Assembly: GCA_949290565.1 (NCBI GenBank)
Contig: CASESH010000016.1
Location: 1 to 59,640 of the forward strand
Origin: an uncultured Christensenella sp.
GTDB taxonomy: Bacteria; Bacillota; Clostridia; Christensenellales; UBA1242
Direction: 5' to 3'
Length of the DNA: 59,640 bases
In this document: positions 34,390 to 42,423 of the stretch, in pieces
How positions within the stretch are numbered: the stretch's first letter is position 1
Layout: every line of letters begins with the position of its first letter
Translations under genes and position numbers: made by a program
Notes under the pieces: model-generated
What the model was told of the DNA's origin: nothing
The model's input: the letters and a program-made list of their open reading frames with translations, nothing else
Database searches by the model: none

Positions 34390-35061
34390 TTATTTATTTT
34401 CAATTTGCCAATCTATTGGAGCAAGATTAAGCGAAGTTAAAATTTCGTTACATTTTTTAAAGTGGTTACATCCAAAAAAACCATTGTATGCTGAGAGTGG
34501 ACTAGGGTGTGCACACTTTAAGACATAATGTTTAGATAAGTCAATGCCACTTACAACATTTTTAGCCCAATTTCCCCATAACATAAAGACTAAATGTTCT
34601 CTTTCATATGCAAGTTTTTTAATAATCTCCCTAGTAAAAATTTCCCACCCCATATTTTTATGACTAAGACTTTTACCCTTTTGTACAGTTAAAACTGAGT
34701 TAAGTAATAAAACTCCTTGTTTTGCCCATTTTGTTAAGTTGCCATTATTTGGAATGTAACAACCAAGTTCATTTTTTAATTCTGAAAAAATATTAACTAA
34801 ACTTGGTGGTAAAGCCCCCTTTTCAATTGAAAAACAAAGACCGTGAGCCTGTCCTTCATTAATATATGGGTCTTGTCCAATAATAACAACTCTTACTTTA
34901 TCAAATTCAGTTAAATTTAAAGCCTCAAACATTCTCTCTTTTGGTGGATAAATAGTTTTTGTTTCATATTCTCTATTCACAAATTTTGCAAGAGAGAGAA
35001 AATAATCTTTTTTAAATTCGGATTTTAAACGACTTTTCCAACTATCCTCTAATGTAACCAA
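34390..35061 (-). CDS. ung: Uracil-DNA glycosylase
   Basis: 223 residues from a TTG start with GGAG 8 bases upstream. Family 1 UDG, excises uracil from DNA. Motif A GQDPYINEGQAHGLCFS carries the catalytic Asp; the leucine loop HPSPLSAYNGFFGCNHF carries the second catalytic His. LLLNSVLTV and the FMLWGNWA stretch are also standard. It lies between trxB and the polymerase-like gene, 14 bases after the trxB stop. Assignment is secure. Confidence 0.96.
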   Translation of the reverse strand: MVTLEDSWKSRLKSEFKKDYFLSLAKFVNREYETKTIYPPKERMFEALNLTEFDKVRVVIIGQDPYINEGQAHGLCFSIEKGALPPSLVNIFSELKNELGCYIPNNGNLTKWAKQGVLLLNSVLTVQKGKSLSHKNMGWEIFTREIIKKLAYEREHLVFMLWGNWAKNVVSGIDLSKHYVLKCAHPSPLSAYNGFFGCNHFKKCNEILTSLNLAPIDWQIENK

Positions 35062-35075
35062 CTCTTTTTCTCCAT

Positions 35076-35999
35076 TTACTTATTTTTTGTCTTAATGTAC
35101 TCAAATGCTTTCGTTGATGCTATGGCACCATCTGAACAAGCACATAAAATTTGTTTAAGTGGTGAATTCCTTATATCTCCAATAGCATAAATCCCGTCAT
35201 AATTTGTTTTCATATTTTCATCTGTTATTATATAACCACTACTATTTATATTAATATTGCCATCTATCATTTCAGTATCTGGCCCACGACCTATACAAAT
35301 AAACAACCCATCTATTTTGATTTCTTGTTTAACTTTTGTAATTTTATTCTCTACAACTATACTTTCTATTTTATTATCTCCATTAATATCACTTACCACA
35401 CTATTTAATATAAGTTGTACATTGCTTTTTTCTTTTAATTGATTAACAAGTATATTTTGCCCTCTAAATTCTTCTCTCCTATGAATCAAATATACTTTTT
35501 TTGCTATATTTGATAAGTATAAACAATCTTCTAACGCAGTGTTTCCTCCACCAACTATGGCGACAATTTTATCTTTGTATAAACTGCCATCACAAGTAGC
35601 ACAATAACTTACACCCTTACCAATTAATTGTCTTTCTTTATCAATATTAAGTTTTCTAACTGATGCTCCAACGGCAATAATAACTGCTTTTGCCTTATAA
35701 GTTTCTTGGTAACATTCAACAACTTTTTCTTCCCCATCTGGAATAATTTTTTTTACCTCATCCCATATAAATGGAATACTTAAACTACTTGCGTGCTCAA
35801 ACATTTTTGTTGCAAGTTCGATTCCGCCAATTTTTGTTATACCTGTGTAATTTTCGACTTCGCTTGTTGTTGTAATTGCTCCACCCGGTACATTCCTTTC
35901 TATTATCACAACATCTAAACCAGCCCTCTTTGCATATATTCCAGCAGTTATTCCACCCGGGCCTCCACCTACAACAATTAAATCATATAGTTTATTCAT
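35076..35999 (-). CDS. trxB: Thioredoxin reductase
   Basis: 307 residues from the ATG at 35997-35999, chosen because AGAGG precedes it and the product begins MNKLYDLIVVGGGPGG. An in-frame ATG at 36044 lies within the -35 element of the promoter. It reduces thioredoxin with NADPH. FAD motif GGGPGGITAG (11-20), redox-active CATC in YCATCDGSLYK (about 134-137), NADPH motif GGGNTALED, and the C-terminal GDI FAD contact (YAIGDIRNSP). First gene of trxB-ung-polymerase operon. Confidence 0.95.
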   Translation of the reverse strand: MNKLYDLIVVGGGPGGITAGIYAKRAGLDVVIIERNVPGGAITTTSEVENYTGITKIGGIELATKMFEHASSLSIPFIWDEVKKIIPDGEEKVVECYQETYKAKAVIIAVGASVRKLNIDKERQLIGKGVSYCATCDGSLYKDKIVAIVGGGNTALEDCLYLSNIAKKVYLIHRREEFRGQNILVNQLKEKSNVQLILNSVVSDINGDNKIESIVVENKITKVKQEIKIDGLFICIGRGPDTEMIDGNININSSGYIITDENMKTNYDGIYAIGDIRNSPLKQILCACSDGAIASTKAFEYIKTKNK

Positions 36000-36015
36000 A
36001 AAAACCTCTTTTATT

Positions 36016-36044
36016 ATTATACTTTTGTTTGTGCAAAATGACAA
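36016..36044 (-). promoter_or_regulatory. trxB operon promoter
   Basis: Minus strand TTGTCA (36039-36044), 17-bp spacer, perfect TATAAT (36016-36021). The predicted start near 36009 leaves a leader of only about 10 bases, with the ribosome site at its very 5' end. Confidence 0.8.
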
Positions 36045-36361
36045 CTATTTATATTATCTTTTTAAAAAAGATTTTTATAAGTATTCTATATTTAAAAAGT
36101 TAAGTAAATAACATACATAAAACACATTTACAACTAGTCTATTAGATTTAGTTTAAATATGTTCTAATAAAATAACTTTAATTAATAATAAATTTAAAAG
36201 ACTAATTCATATAAAACTACTTTTTTAATTTAATAATTCTATATTTTTATATGTCTTAACTAAAACATAGTTAAATAGAAATTACGTAAAAAAACATATA
36301 TATTTTTTTCAGTAATTAATATCAAATTAAAAATAAAATAATTTATCTTAAATTCTAATAA
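36045..36361. other. AT-rich intergenic region between trxB and rpsI
   Basis: About 317 bases with no open frame having a ribosome site. It holds one 7-bp inverted repeat, TTAACTA (36256-36262) and TAGTTAA (36268-36274), with a 5-bp centre. I see no gene, promoter of note or RNA structure otherwise. Confidence 0.5.
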
Positions 36362-36390
36362 AAAACACTGTCCATAAATAGACAGTGTTT
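36361..36390 (-). terminator. Terminator of the rplM-rpsI operon
   Basis: A perfect 10-bp stem on the minus strand (AAACACTGTC, 36381-36390, with GACAGTGTTT, 36363-36372), an 8-nt loop and a following T tract. It starts 7 bases after the rpsI stop codon. Confidence 0.9.
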
Positions 36391-36397
36391 GAACAAA

Positions 36398-36913
36398 TTA
36401 TCTCTTAGAAAATTGTGGAGCCTTTCTAGCCTTTTTAAGACCATATTTCTTTCTCTCTTTCTTTCTTGAATCTCTTGTCAAGAAGCCAGCCTTTTTAAGT
36501 TCAGACTTAAACATCTCATTTTCTTTTACAAGAGCACGAGCGATAGCGTGTCTTATAGCCCCGGTTTGTCCTGTATAACCACCACCATAAACATTAACTA
36601 TAATGTCATATTTATTTTCAGTGTCAGTTAATTTAAGAGGTTGACGAACAATAAGTTTTAAAGTGTCAAGTTTAAAATAGTCATCAATATCTCTCTCGTT
36701 AATAGTAATCTTTCCATGACCTTCAACTAATCTTACACGAGCAACAGCATCTTTTCTCTTACCTGTTAAGATATTACAAGTTGCCTTATTTTTAGTAGAA
36801 GTCTTCTTTCTTTTAACAACAGGCTTAACAGCCTCTTTAACCTCAACCACTTCACTCTTTTCAACCTTTTTTGCTGGTCTTGGTTTTTTAACTTCTTTAA
36901 CTTCTTCTGCCAT
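36398..36913 (-). CDS. rpsI: Ribosomal protein S9 with N-terminal extension
   Basis: 171 residues, about 40 longer than usual S9. The core starts at about residue 48 ([15 protein letters not shown]), with [19 protein letters not shown] and the C-terminal [26 protein letters not shown] basic tail (ending in the conserved SKR that reaches the P-site tRNA). The first 45 residues are a low-complexity Lys/Val/Glu/Pro extension. Its start is fused to the rplM stop by a one-base overlap, so the extension is not a mis-start: AGGAGC precedes it. It is second in a rplM-rpsI operon. Confidence 0.96.
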   Translation of the reverse strand: MAEEVKEVKKPRPAKKVEKSEVVEVKEAVKPVVKRKKTSTKNKATCNILTGKRKDAVARVRLVEGHGKITINERDIDDYFKLDTLKLIVRQPLKLTDTENKYDIIVNVYGGGYTGQTGAIRHAIARALVKENEMFKSELKKAGFLTRDSRKKERKKYGLKKARKAPQFSKR

Positions 36914-37356
36914 TATTGTCTTGCTCCTTTAATTGAAATCAACTCTGGTTTTTGTGCCTCGTGATTATGGTTAGCATCTTTATAAACTTTTAGTTTTTTA
37001 AACATCTTTACCCCAAGAGAGTTTTTTGGTAACATACCTTTTACAGCGTGTGCTACAACAAAATCAGATTTTTCACTAAGCAACTTGTCATAACCAACTT
37101 CTTTAAGTCCACCGACATAACCACTATAATGATAATATTTCTTATCTTTTAATTTATTTCCTGTCAAAACGACCTTGTCGCTATTTATAACAATAACATA
37201 ATCTCCTGTATCAACATGAGGAGTATATTCAGGTTTATTTTTACCTCTCAAAATGCTTGATACTTGGCTTGCTAATCTGCCAAGTGGAATATTTGTTGCA
37301 TCAACAATATACCATTTTTTTTGCACAGTTTGAGGTTTTGCCATATAAGTTTTCAT
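36913..37356 (-). CDS. rplM: Ribosomal protein L13
   Basis: 147 residues. A 50S assembly protein that binds 23S rRNA early. Family signatures are [53 protein letters not shown] and AVKGMLPKN. The gene follows a strong promoter and a 100-base leader and precedes rpsI, the universal order in bacteria. GAAGGAG lies 6 bases before the ATG. Assignment is secure. Confidence 0.97.
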   Translation of the reverse strand: MKTYMAKPQTVQKKWYIVDATNIPLGRLASQVSSILRGKNKPEYTPHVDTGDYVIVINSDKVVLTGNKLKDKKYYHYSGYVGGLKEVGYDKLLSEKSDFVVAHAVKGMLPKNSLGVKMFKKLKVYKDANHNHEAQKPELISIKGARQ

Positions 37357-37375
37357 TTTATCTCCTTCAAACTCT

Positions 37376-37447
37376 AAATAATAAGTTAGCAGAAATTTAA
37401 TTTAAGTCTGGGCTAAAAGACAAAAACATAATTTTTTGCTATCAAGT
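37376..37447 (-). promoter_or_regulatory. Possible L13 autoregulatory leader
   Basis: About 72 bases between the promoter and the rplM ribosome site. TTAGC..AGA (about 37406-37415) can pair with TCT..GCTAA (about 37387-37394) with a two-base bulge. A leader of this kind would suit an L13-binding control element, known upstream of rplM in Bacillota, but I cannot match a consensus by eye. Confidence 0.25.
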
Positions 37448-37476
37448 ATGATAATTATTTTTGCTAAATTTGTCAA
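37448..37476 (-). promoter_or_regulatory. rplM-rpsI promoter
   Basis: Minus strand perfect TTGACA (37471-37476), 17-bp spacer, TATCAT (37448-37453). The best -35 in the window, as expected for ribosomal protein genes. Confidence 0.85.
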
Positions 37477-37761
37477 GTACTTTTATATAAATAAATTAAA
37501 TGTTTTATATTTTTTTACACTGATATTTTTGCTTGTTCACTTTCCTAAAAATTTAGCATATTTGCTATAAATTAAATAATCTAAAATGATTTGCAATAAA
37601 AACCAAAATCTTATTTTAATTATACTTCTTTTTTATTTTTGATATTTATCTACAACTTAAAAGTATATTGATAAGGTAATTTTAAAAGTGTATAACCTAT
37701 TTTTAACTTTCTCTTTAATAGTAAACTTAAATCAAAATTTTTATTGAAAAAAATTTACGCT
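37477..37761. other. Intergenic region between rplM promoter and truA
   Basis: 285 bases of AT-rich DNA without an open frame with a ribosome site. No convincing truA terminator was found. Nothing else supported. Confidence 0.5.
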
Positions 37762-38517
37762 TTAAATCAAATTACCTTTTGTATCATATTGAACTTGTTT
37801 TAAATAAAGACCACCAGCACTTACAGTTTTGCCCGCCAATTTTCTATCTGCACCGTTTAATAAATTTTTAAAATCTTCAATAGTTCTTTTTTTAACACCA
37901 ACTTCTAAAAGAGTCCCAACTAAAATTCTAACCATATTATATAAAAAACCATTTCCTGTTATTTCAAAAAAAATATAATCTCCTTCTCTTTTAAAATGAC
38001 AAGAATAAATTGTCCTTACAAAAGATTTTGAAGTAGAATTACTACAAACAAATGCACTAAAATTATGCTGACCTTTAACAAGAGTTGCCCCTTTATTTAA
38101 TAGATAAAAATCAAGTTTATATGGGAAAAATAAACTTCTATCTTCATCAAAAACACTAAAATTTTTTCCATTGTATATTTTATAAAAATACGTCTTTGAA
38201 ATTGCACTCTTTCTGCTATTAAAATTTTCATCAACCTCAAAACTCTTTTTAATTCTTATGTCTTTTGGTAAGTATTGATTAATATGATAATGAATTTTAT
38301 CGCTAGGTATGTTACAAGAACAAGAAAAATTTACTACTTGATTTAACGCGTGAACGCCCGCATCTGTTCTTCCACTTGCAACAGTATTAACTTTTTGATT
38401 TATTGCCTTAAATATTGCTTCCTCTAAGACTTGCTGAATTGAAATACCATTCCTTTGCCTTTGAAAACCACAATAGTTTGTACCTATATATTCTATAATT
38501 AAACAAATGTTTTTCAT
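37762..38517 (-). CDS. truA: tRNA pseudouridine(38-40) synthase TruA
   Basis: 251 residues. Modifies uridines 38-40 in the anticodon arm. Catalytic Asp in ASGRTDAGVHA (about 47-57), YCGFQRQRNG at the start, and ENGFLYNMVR-type GNGFLYNMVRILVGTLLEVG near the C terminus. There is no Shine-Dalgarno before the ATG and the -10 element lies only seven bases upstream, so the message may be leaderless. It stands alone between intergenic regions. Confidence 0.94.
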   Translation of the reverse strand: MKNICLIIEYIGTNYCGFQRQRNGISIQQVLEEAIFKAINQKVNTVASGRTDAGVHALNQVVNFSCSCNIPSDKIHYHINQYLPKDIRIKKSFEVDENFNSRKSAISKTYFYKIYNGKNFSVFDEDRSLFFPYKLDFYLLNKGATLVKGQHNFSAFVCSNSTSKSFVRTIYSCHFKREGDYIFFEITGNGFLYNMVRILVGTLLEVGVKKRTIEDFKNLLNGADRKLAGKTVSAGGLYLKQVQYDTKGNLI

Positions 38518-38523
38518 TCTTTT

Positions 38524-38552
38524 ATTTTACAAAAATTTTTATTTGTAATCAA
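38524..38552 (-). promoter_or_regulatory. truA promoter, possibly giving a leaderless mRNA
   Basis: Minus strand TTGATT (38547-38552), 17-bp spacer, TAAAAT (38524-38529). With a start about seven bases downstream, transcription would begin at or next to the truA ATG (38515-38517). Confidence 0.45.
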
Positions 38553-38582
38553 TAAAAAATTTGACAATTTCAAAAAATATAA

Positions 38583-38630
38583 TCATACTTATGTGTATGA
38601 ATTGACTTAAAATGAATTATAAAATATATG
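38583..38630 (+). promoter_or_regulatory. Candidate nifJ promoter and operator
   Basis: TTGACT (38602-38607), 17-bp spacer, TATATG (38625-38630) form a plausible promoter. Just upstream is an inverted repeat TCATAC-N6-GTATGA (38583-38600), the right size for a dimeric regulator. A TTGACA at 38561-38566 has its nearest TATAAT only 11 bases away and is not a good promoter by itself. Confidence 0.35.
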
Positions 38631-38723
38631 TATTAATTACTTTAAATTGATAAATATTCTTTTAAATGTCATTATTGTATATTTTAAGTTAAAAAAAACA
38701 GTCATAAAATTAAGGAGAAAAAA

Positions 38724-41700
38724 ATGAAAATAACTGTTGATGGCAACACTGCCGCATCTAGAATGGCATACGCTTTTAGTGAAATTGCGTGTATTTATCC
38801 CATTACTCCATCTTCAACAATGGCTGAAAATGTAGATGAATGGCAATCAAAAGGAATTAAAAATTTATTTGATAAAACGGTAAAAGTCTTTCAAATGCAA
38901 TCTGAGGCAGGAGTAGCAGGGGCTGTTCATGGTTCACTTAGCGCCGGGGCTCTAACAACAACTTTTACGGCAAGTCAGGGGCTGTTACTTATGATTCCAA
39001 ATATGTATAAAATCGCAGGAGAACTTTTACCTTGCGTTTTTCATGTTAGTGCAAGGGCTCTTTCCACACATGCCCTTTCCATTTTTGGCGACCACGCTGA
39101 TGTTATGGCTTGTAGAAGTACAGGTTTTGCAATGCTTGCCTCAAATACTGTTCAAGAGGCGCAAGATATGGCTGTTATTGCACACATAGCGACATTAAAA
39201 AGTAGCGTTCCTTTCATTCATTTTTTTGATGGGTTTAGGACTTCTCATGAAATTCAAAAGATTGATGATATTCAAAATGATGATTTGCTAAAAATTTTGC
39301 CTACAAAAGAGATTGAGCAATTTAAAAATAGAGCACTTTCAAGTGTAACGCCTCATCAACAAGGCACGGCACAAAATCCTGACATTTATTTCCAAAATAG
39401 AGAGGCTTGTAATCCTTATTATAACAATGTTGTAACTGCTGTTAAGTTTGCTATGAAAGAATTAGAGAGTATTACAAATAGACATTATGAAATTTTTGAA
39501 TACTTTGGAGATAAAAATGCCACCGATATTGTTATTGTAATAGGAAGTGGTTACGAGACAATTAAACAAACAATTACTCATTTAAATGCTCAAAATAACA
39601 AAAAATATGGTGCTATTTGTGTAAGACTATATAGACCTTTTTATGCAAAAGACTTTGTTGATAAAATTCCAAATAGTGTAAAAAGAATTGCCGTTTTAGA
39701 TAGAACCAAAGAAAGTGGTGCAGATGGCGAACCTTTGTATAAAGATGTTTGTACTGCCCTACTTGAAGAAAAAAGGTCAAGTATTAATGTCGTTGGAGGA
39801 AGATTTGGTCTTGGTGGTAAAGAATTTACACCTGCTATGGTTAAGGCTATTTTTGAAAATTTAGAAGATAAAATGAAAAATAATTTTACAATTGGAATTA
39901 ATGATGATATATCAAATACTTCTCTAACATATGATAAAAGTTATCAAATTTTAGACAATAATTACTCTTGTAAATTTTATGGCTTAGGAAGTGATGGAAC
40001 TGTTGGTGCAAATAAAAATTCTATAAAAATTATTGGCTCAAATACCGATTTAAACGCACAAGGATATTTTGAATATGATTCAAAAAAATCTGGAAGCGTT
40101 ACGATTTCTCATTTAAGATTTGGAAAAGAAAATACAAACGCACCTTATCTTATTACAAATGCTAATTTCGTTGCTTGCCATAATATAAGTTTCATTGGCA
40201 AGTATGATATGGAAAAAGATTTAAAAGAAAATGGAATATTTTTACTAAATTGCCCTTATGATAAACAAAAAATGTTTGAAATAATTCCAAATTCTTTTTT
40301 CAAAACCTTAAAAGATAAAAAGGCAAAATTATTTGTAATTAATGCTAACAGTGTCGCACAGCAGGCTGGACTTGGTAAAAGAATAAATGTCGTAATGCAA
40401 ACTTGTTTCTTCAAACTTACAAATATTATTGATTACAATAAAGTTGAAGAATTACTAATTGATATAACAACTAAAACTTACGCTAGAAAAGGAAATGAAA
40501 TTGTTACTGCAAATATTAATGCAATAAAAAATAGCGTAGCAAATTTATATGAAATTAATTTAGATGAAATAAATTTAAAAGACAATGTTAAAACACAACA
40601 AGAAAATTTAGATGAAATAGACAAAAACTTTATTAAAATCATTGAACATAAAAAGGGAGATGATTTACCTGTTTCTTCATTCAATCCAAGAGGTTATGTT
40701 CCAACAAATACTTCAAAATATGAAAAAAGAGGCATTTCAATTAATAGTCCTTGTTGGATAAAAGAAAATTGTATTCAATGTAATATGTGTTCTGCTGTAT
40801 GCCCTCACGCTGCAATAAGGCCCGTTCTTGTAAATGATGAGCAATTAAAAGATGCTCCAAAAACATTTGAAACTATAAAAGCCATAGGCGTTCCAAATTA
40901 CAATTTCCGTATGCAAGTAAATGTTCAGGATTGCACCGGTTGTGGTAACTGTGCTAAAATTTGTCCAGCAAAACAAAAGGCTTTAATAATGTCACCAAGC
41001 ATTGAAGAAAGCAAAAAGAATAATGAAAACTATAATTATTCACTTAAAATAAATAATCCTGAAACTATTTTTAAAATAAACTCTATAAAGGGTAGTCAGT
41101 TTAAACAACCATTATTTGAATTTAGTGGTGCTTGCGCCGGGTGTGGTGAAACACCTTATATAAAACTTCTCACTCAACTATTTGGTCATAGAATGGTAAT
41201 TGCAAATGCAACAGGTTGTAGTAGTATTTATTCAGGAAGCGCACCAACTTCCCCTTTTGCTCTTAACAATGATTTAAGAGGACCTGCTTGGGCAAGTAGT
41301 TTATTCGAAGATAACGCTGAATTTGGTTATGGTATTAAATTGGCACAAAATATTAAAAGAAATAACCTAAAAGAAGAAGTTAAACAATTTATTTCTTCAA
41401 ACAAAGATGAAAAACTAAATCTTTTATTACAAACTTGGTTAGATAATTTTGAAGATGGTGAAAAAACTTATCAACTTTCAAAACAACTTTCCCCACTTTT
41501 AAAAGGCACTAACTTAGAAAAAGATTGCAAGAGTTTTACTAAGGAGACTGTTTGGATTATTGGTGGAGATGGTTGGGCCTATGACATTGGTTTTGGGGGG
41601 TTAGACCACATTCTTGCAAGTGGAGAAAATGTAAATATTTTAGTTCTAGATACTGAGGTCTATTCAAATACCGGTGGTCAAATGTCAAAATCTACACCTT

Positions 41701-42191
41701 ACTCGGCTACTGCAAAATTTGCATCTAGTGGAAAACAAACACCTAAAAAAGACCTCGGTATGATAGCCATGAGTTACAAAAATGTTTATGTTGCACAAGT
41801 CGGTTTAGGTGCTAACATTAACCAAACAATACAGGCTTTATATGAGGCAGAAAATTACGATGGTCCTAGTCTTGTTATTGCTTATGCTCCTTGCATAAAT
41901 CACGGAATTGATATGAGTGCTTCACAAGAAGAAATTAAAAAAGCAGTTGATTGTGGTTATTGGCATTTATATAGATATAATCCAAGTTTACTTGCTCAAA
42001 ACCAAAATCCTTTTAAATTAGACAGTCCTAAACCAACGGGTGACTATGAACAATTTATTAAAAGTGAAACTAGATATTCTGCACTTCAAAAGATTTCTCC
42101 TAACCTTGCTGAAAAAATGTATGAACAAAGTAAAAAATATGCTGAACAAAAATATAATGAATATTTAAAATTAAGTCAAAATGATAAGTAA
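38724..42191 (+). CDS. nifJ: Pyruvate:ferredoxin (flavodoxin) oxidoreductase
   Basis: 1155 residues, single-chain form. Converts pyruvate and CoA to acetyl-CoA, CO2 and reduced ferredoxin in anaerobes. The N-terminal half has the pyruvate domain (ACIYPITPSSTMAE). A gamma-type domain lies at about 410-600. Two 4Fe-4S motifs are CIQCNMCSAVCP (about 685) and CTGCGNCAKICP (about 739). A further cluster Cys pair and the thiamine diphosphate domain follow (ACAGCGET, then GDGWAYDIGFGG and EVYSNTGGQ). AAGGAG precedes the ATG and a strong terminator follows. It is monocistronic. Confidence 0.96.
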   Translation: MKITVDGNTAASRMAYAFSEIACIYPITPSSTMAENVDEWQSKGIKNLFDKTVKVFQMQSEAGVAGAVHGSLSAGALTTTFTASQGLLLMIPNMYKIAGELLPCVFHVSARALSTHALSIFGDHADVMACRSTGFAMLASNTVQEAQDMAVIAHIATLKSSVPFIHFFDGFRTSHEIQKIDDIQNDDLLKILPTKEIEQFKNRALSSVTPHQQGTAQNPDIYFQNREACNPYYNNVVTAVKFAMKELESITNRHYEIFEYFGDKNATDIVIVIGSGYETIKQTITHLNAQNNKKYGAICVRLYRPFYAKDFVDKIPNSVKRIAVLDRTKESGADGEPLYKDVCTALLEEKRSSINVVGGRFGLGGKEFTPAMVKAIFENLEDKMKNNFTIGINDDISNTSLTYDKSYQILDNNYSCKFYGLGSDGTVGANKNSIKIIGSNTDLNAQGYFEYDSKKSGSVTISHLRFGKENTNAPYLITNANFVACHNISFIGKYDMEKDLKENGIFLLNCPYDKQKMFEIIPNSFFKTLKDKKAKLFVINANSVAQQAGLGKRINVVMQTCFFKLTNIIDYNKVEELLIDITTKTYARKGNEIVTANINAIKNSVANLYEINLDEINLKDNVKTQQENLDEIDKNFIKIIEHKKGDDLPVSSFNPRGYVPTNTSKYEKRGISINSPCWIKENCIQCNMCSAVCPHAAIRPVLVNDEQLKDAPKTFETIKAIGVPNYNFRMQVNVQDCTGCGNCAKICPAKQKALIMSPSIEESKKNNENYNYSLKINNPETIFKINSIKGSQFKQPLFEFSGACAGCGETPYIKLLTQLFGHRMVIANATGCSSIYSGSAPTSPFALNNDLRGPAWASSLFEDNAEFGYGIKLAQNIKRNNLKEEVKQFISSNKDEKLNLLLQTWLDNFEDGEKTYQLSKQLSPLLKGTNLEKDCKSFTKETVWIIGGDGWAYDIGFGGLDHILASGENVNILVLDTEVYSNTGGQMSKSTPYSATAKFASSGKQTPKKDLGMIAMSYKNVYVAQVGLGANINQTIQALYEAENYDGPSLVIAYAPCINHGIDMSASQEEIKKAVDCGYWHLYRYNPSLLAQNQNPFKLDSPKPTGDYEQFIKSETRYSALQKISPNLAEKMYEQSKKYAEQKYNEYLKLSQNDK

Positions 42192-42283
42192 ATAGTATTA
42201 TAATAATTTAACAAATTATTTATATAAATTACTTCATTTTTAATACAAAATTTTGTTCTTTATTTTGTCTTTTATTTAAGTTA

Positions 42284-42330
42284 AAAAATAGTAAGTTATT
42301 AATTAACTTACTATTTTTGTTTTATATATT
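42284..42330 (+). terminator. nifJ terminator, probably bidirectional
   Basis: A perfect 15-bp stem, AAAAATAGTAAGTTA (42284-42298) with TAACTTACTATTTTT (42304-42318), 5-nt loop, followed by a T-rich run. An A-rich 5' flank would act as the T tract for the convergent protease gene ending at 42424. Confidence 0.85.
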
Positions 42331-42423
42331 TTTTTACAAATCATTAGTTGGACAATATTTAATAAATTTTTTTTAAAACTTTCTATCTTTCCTAATATCT
42401 TAATTTTATATCAGTTCTTAATT

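Noticed and set aside
36000..36044. ATG at 36044 as the trxB start
   Set aside because: It falls inside the -35 box of the trxB promoter; the ATG at 35999 has a ribosome site and starts the normal protein.
38561..38583. TTGACA and TATAAT before nifJ as a promoter
   Set aside because: The spacing is only 11 bases, far from 16-18.
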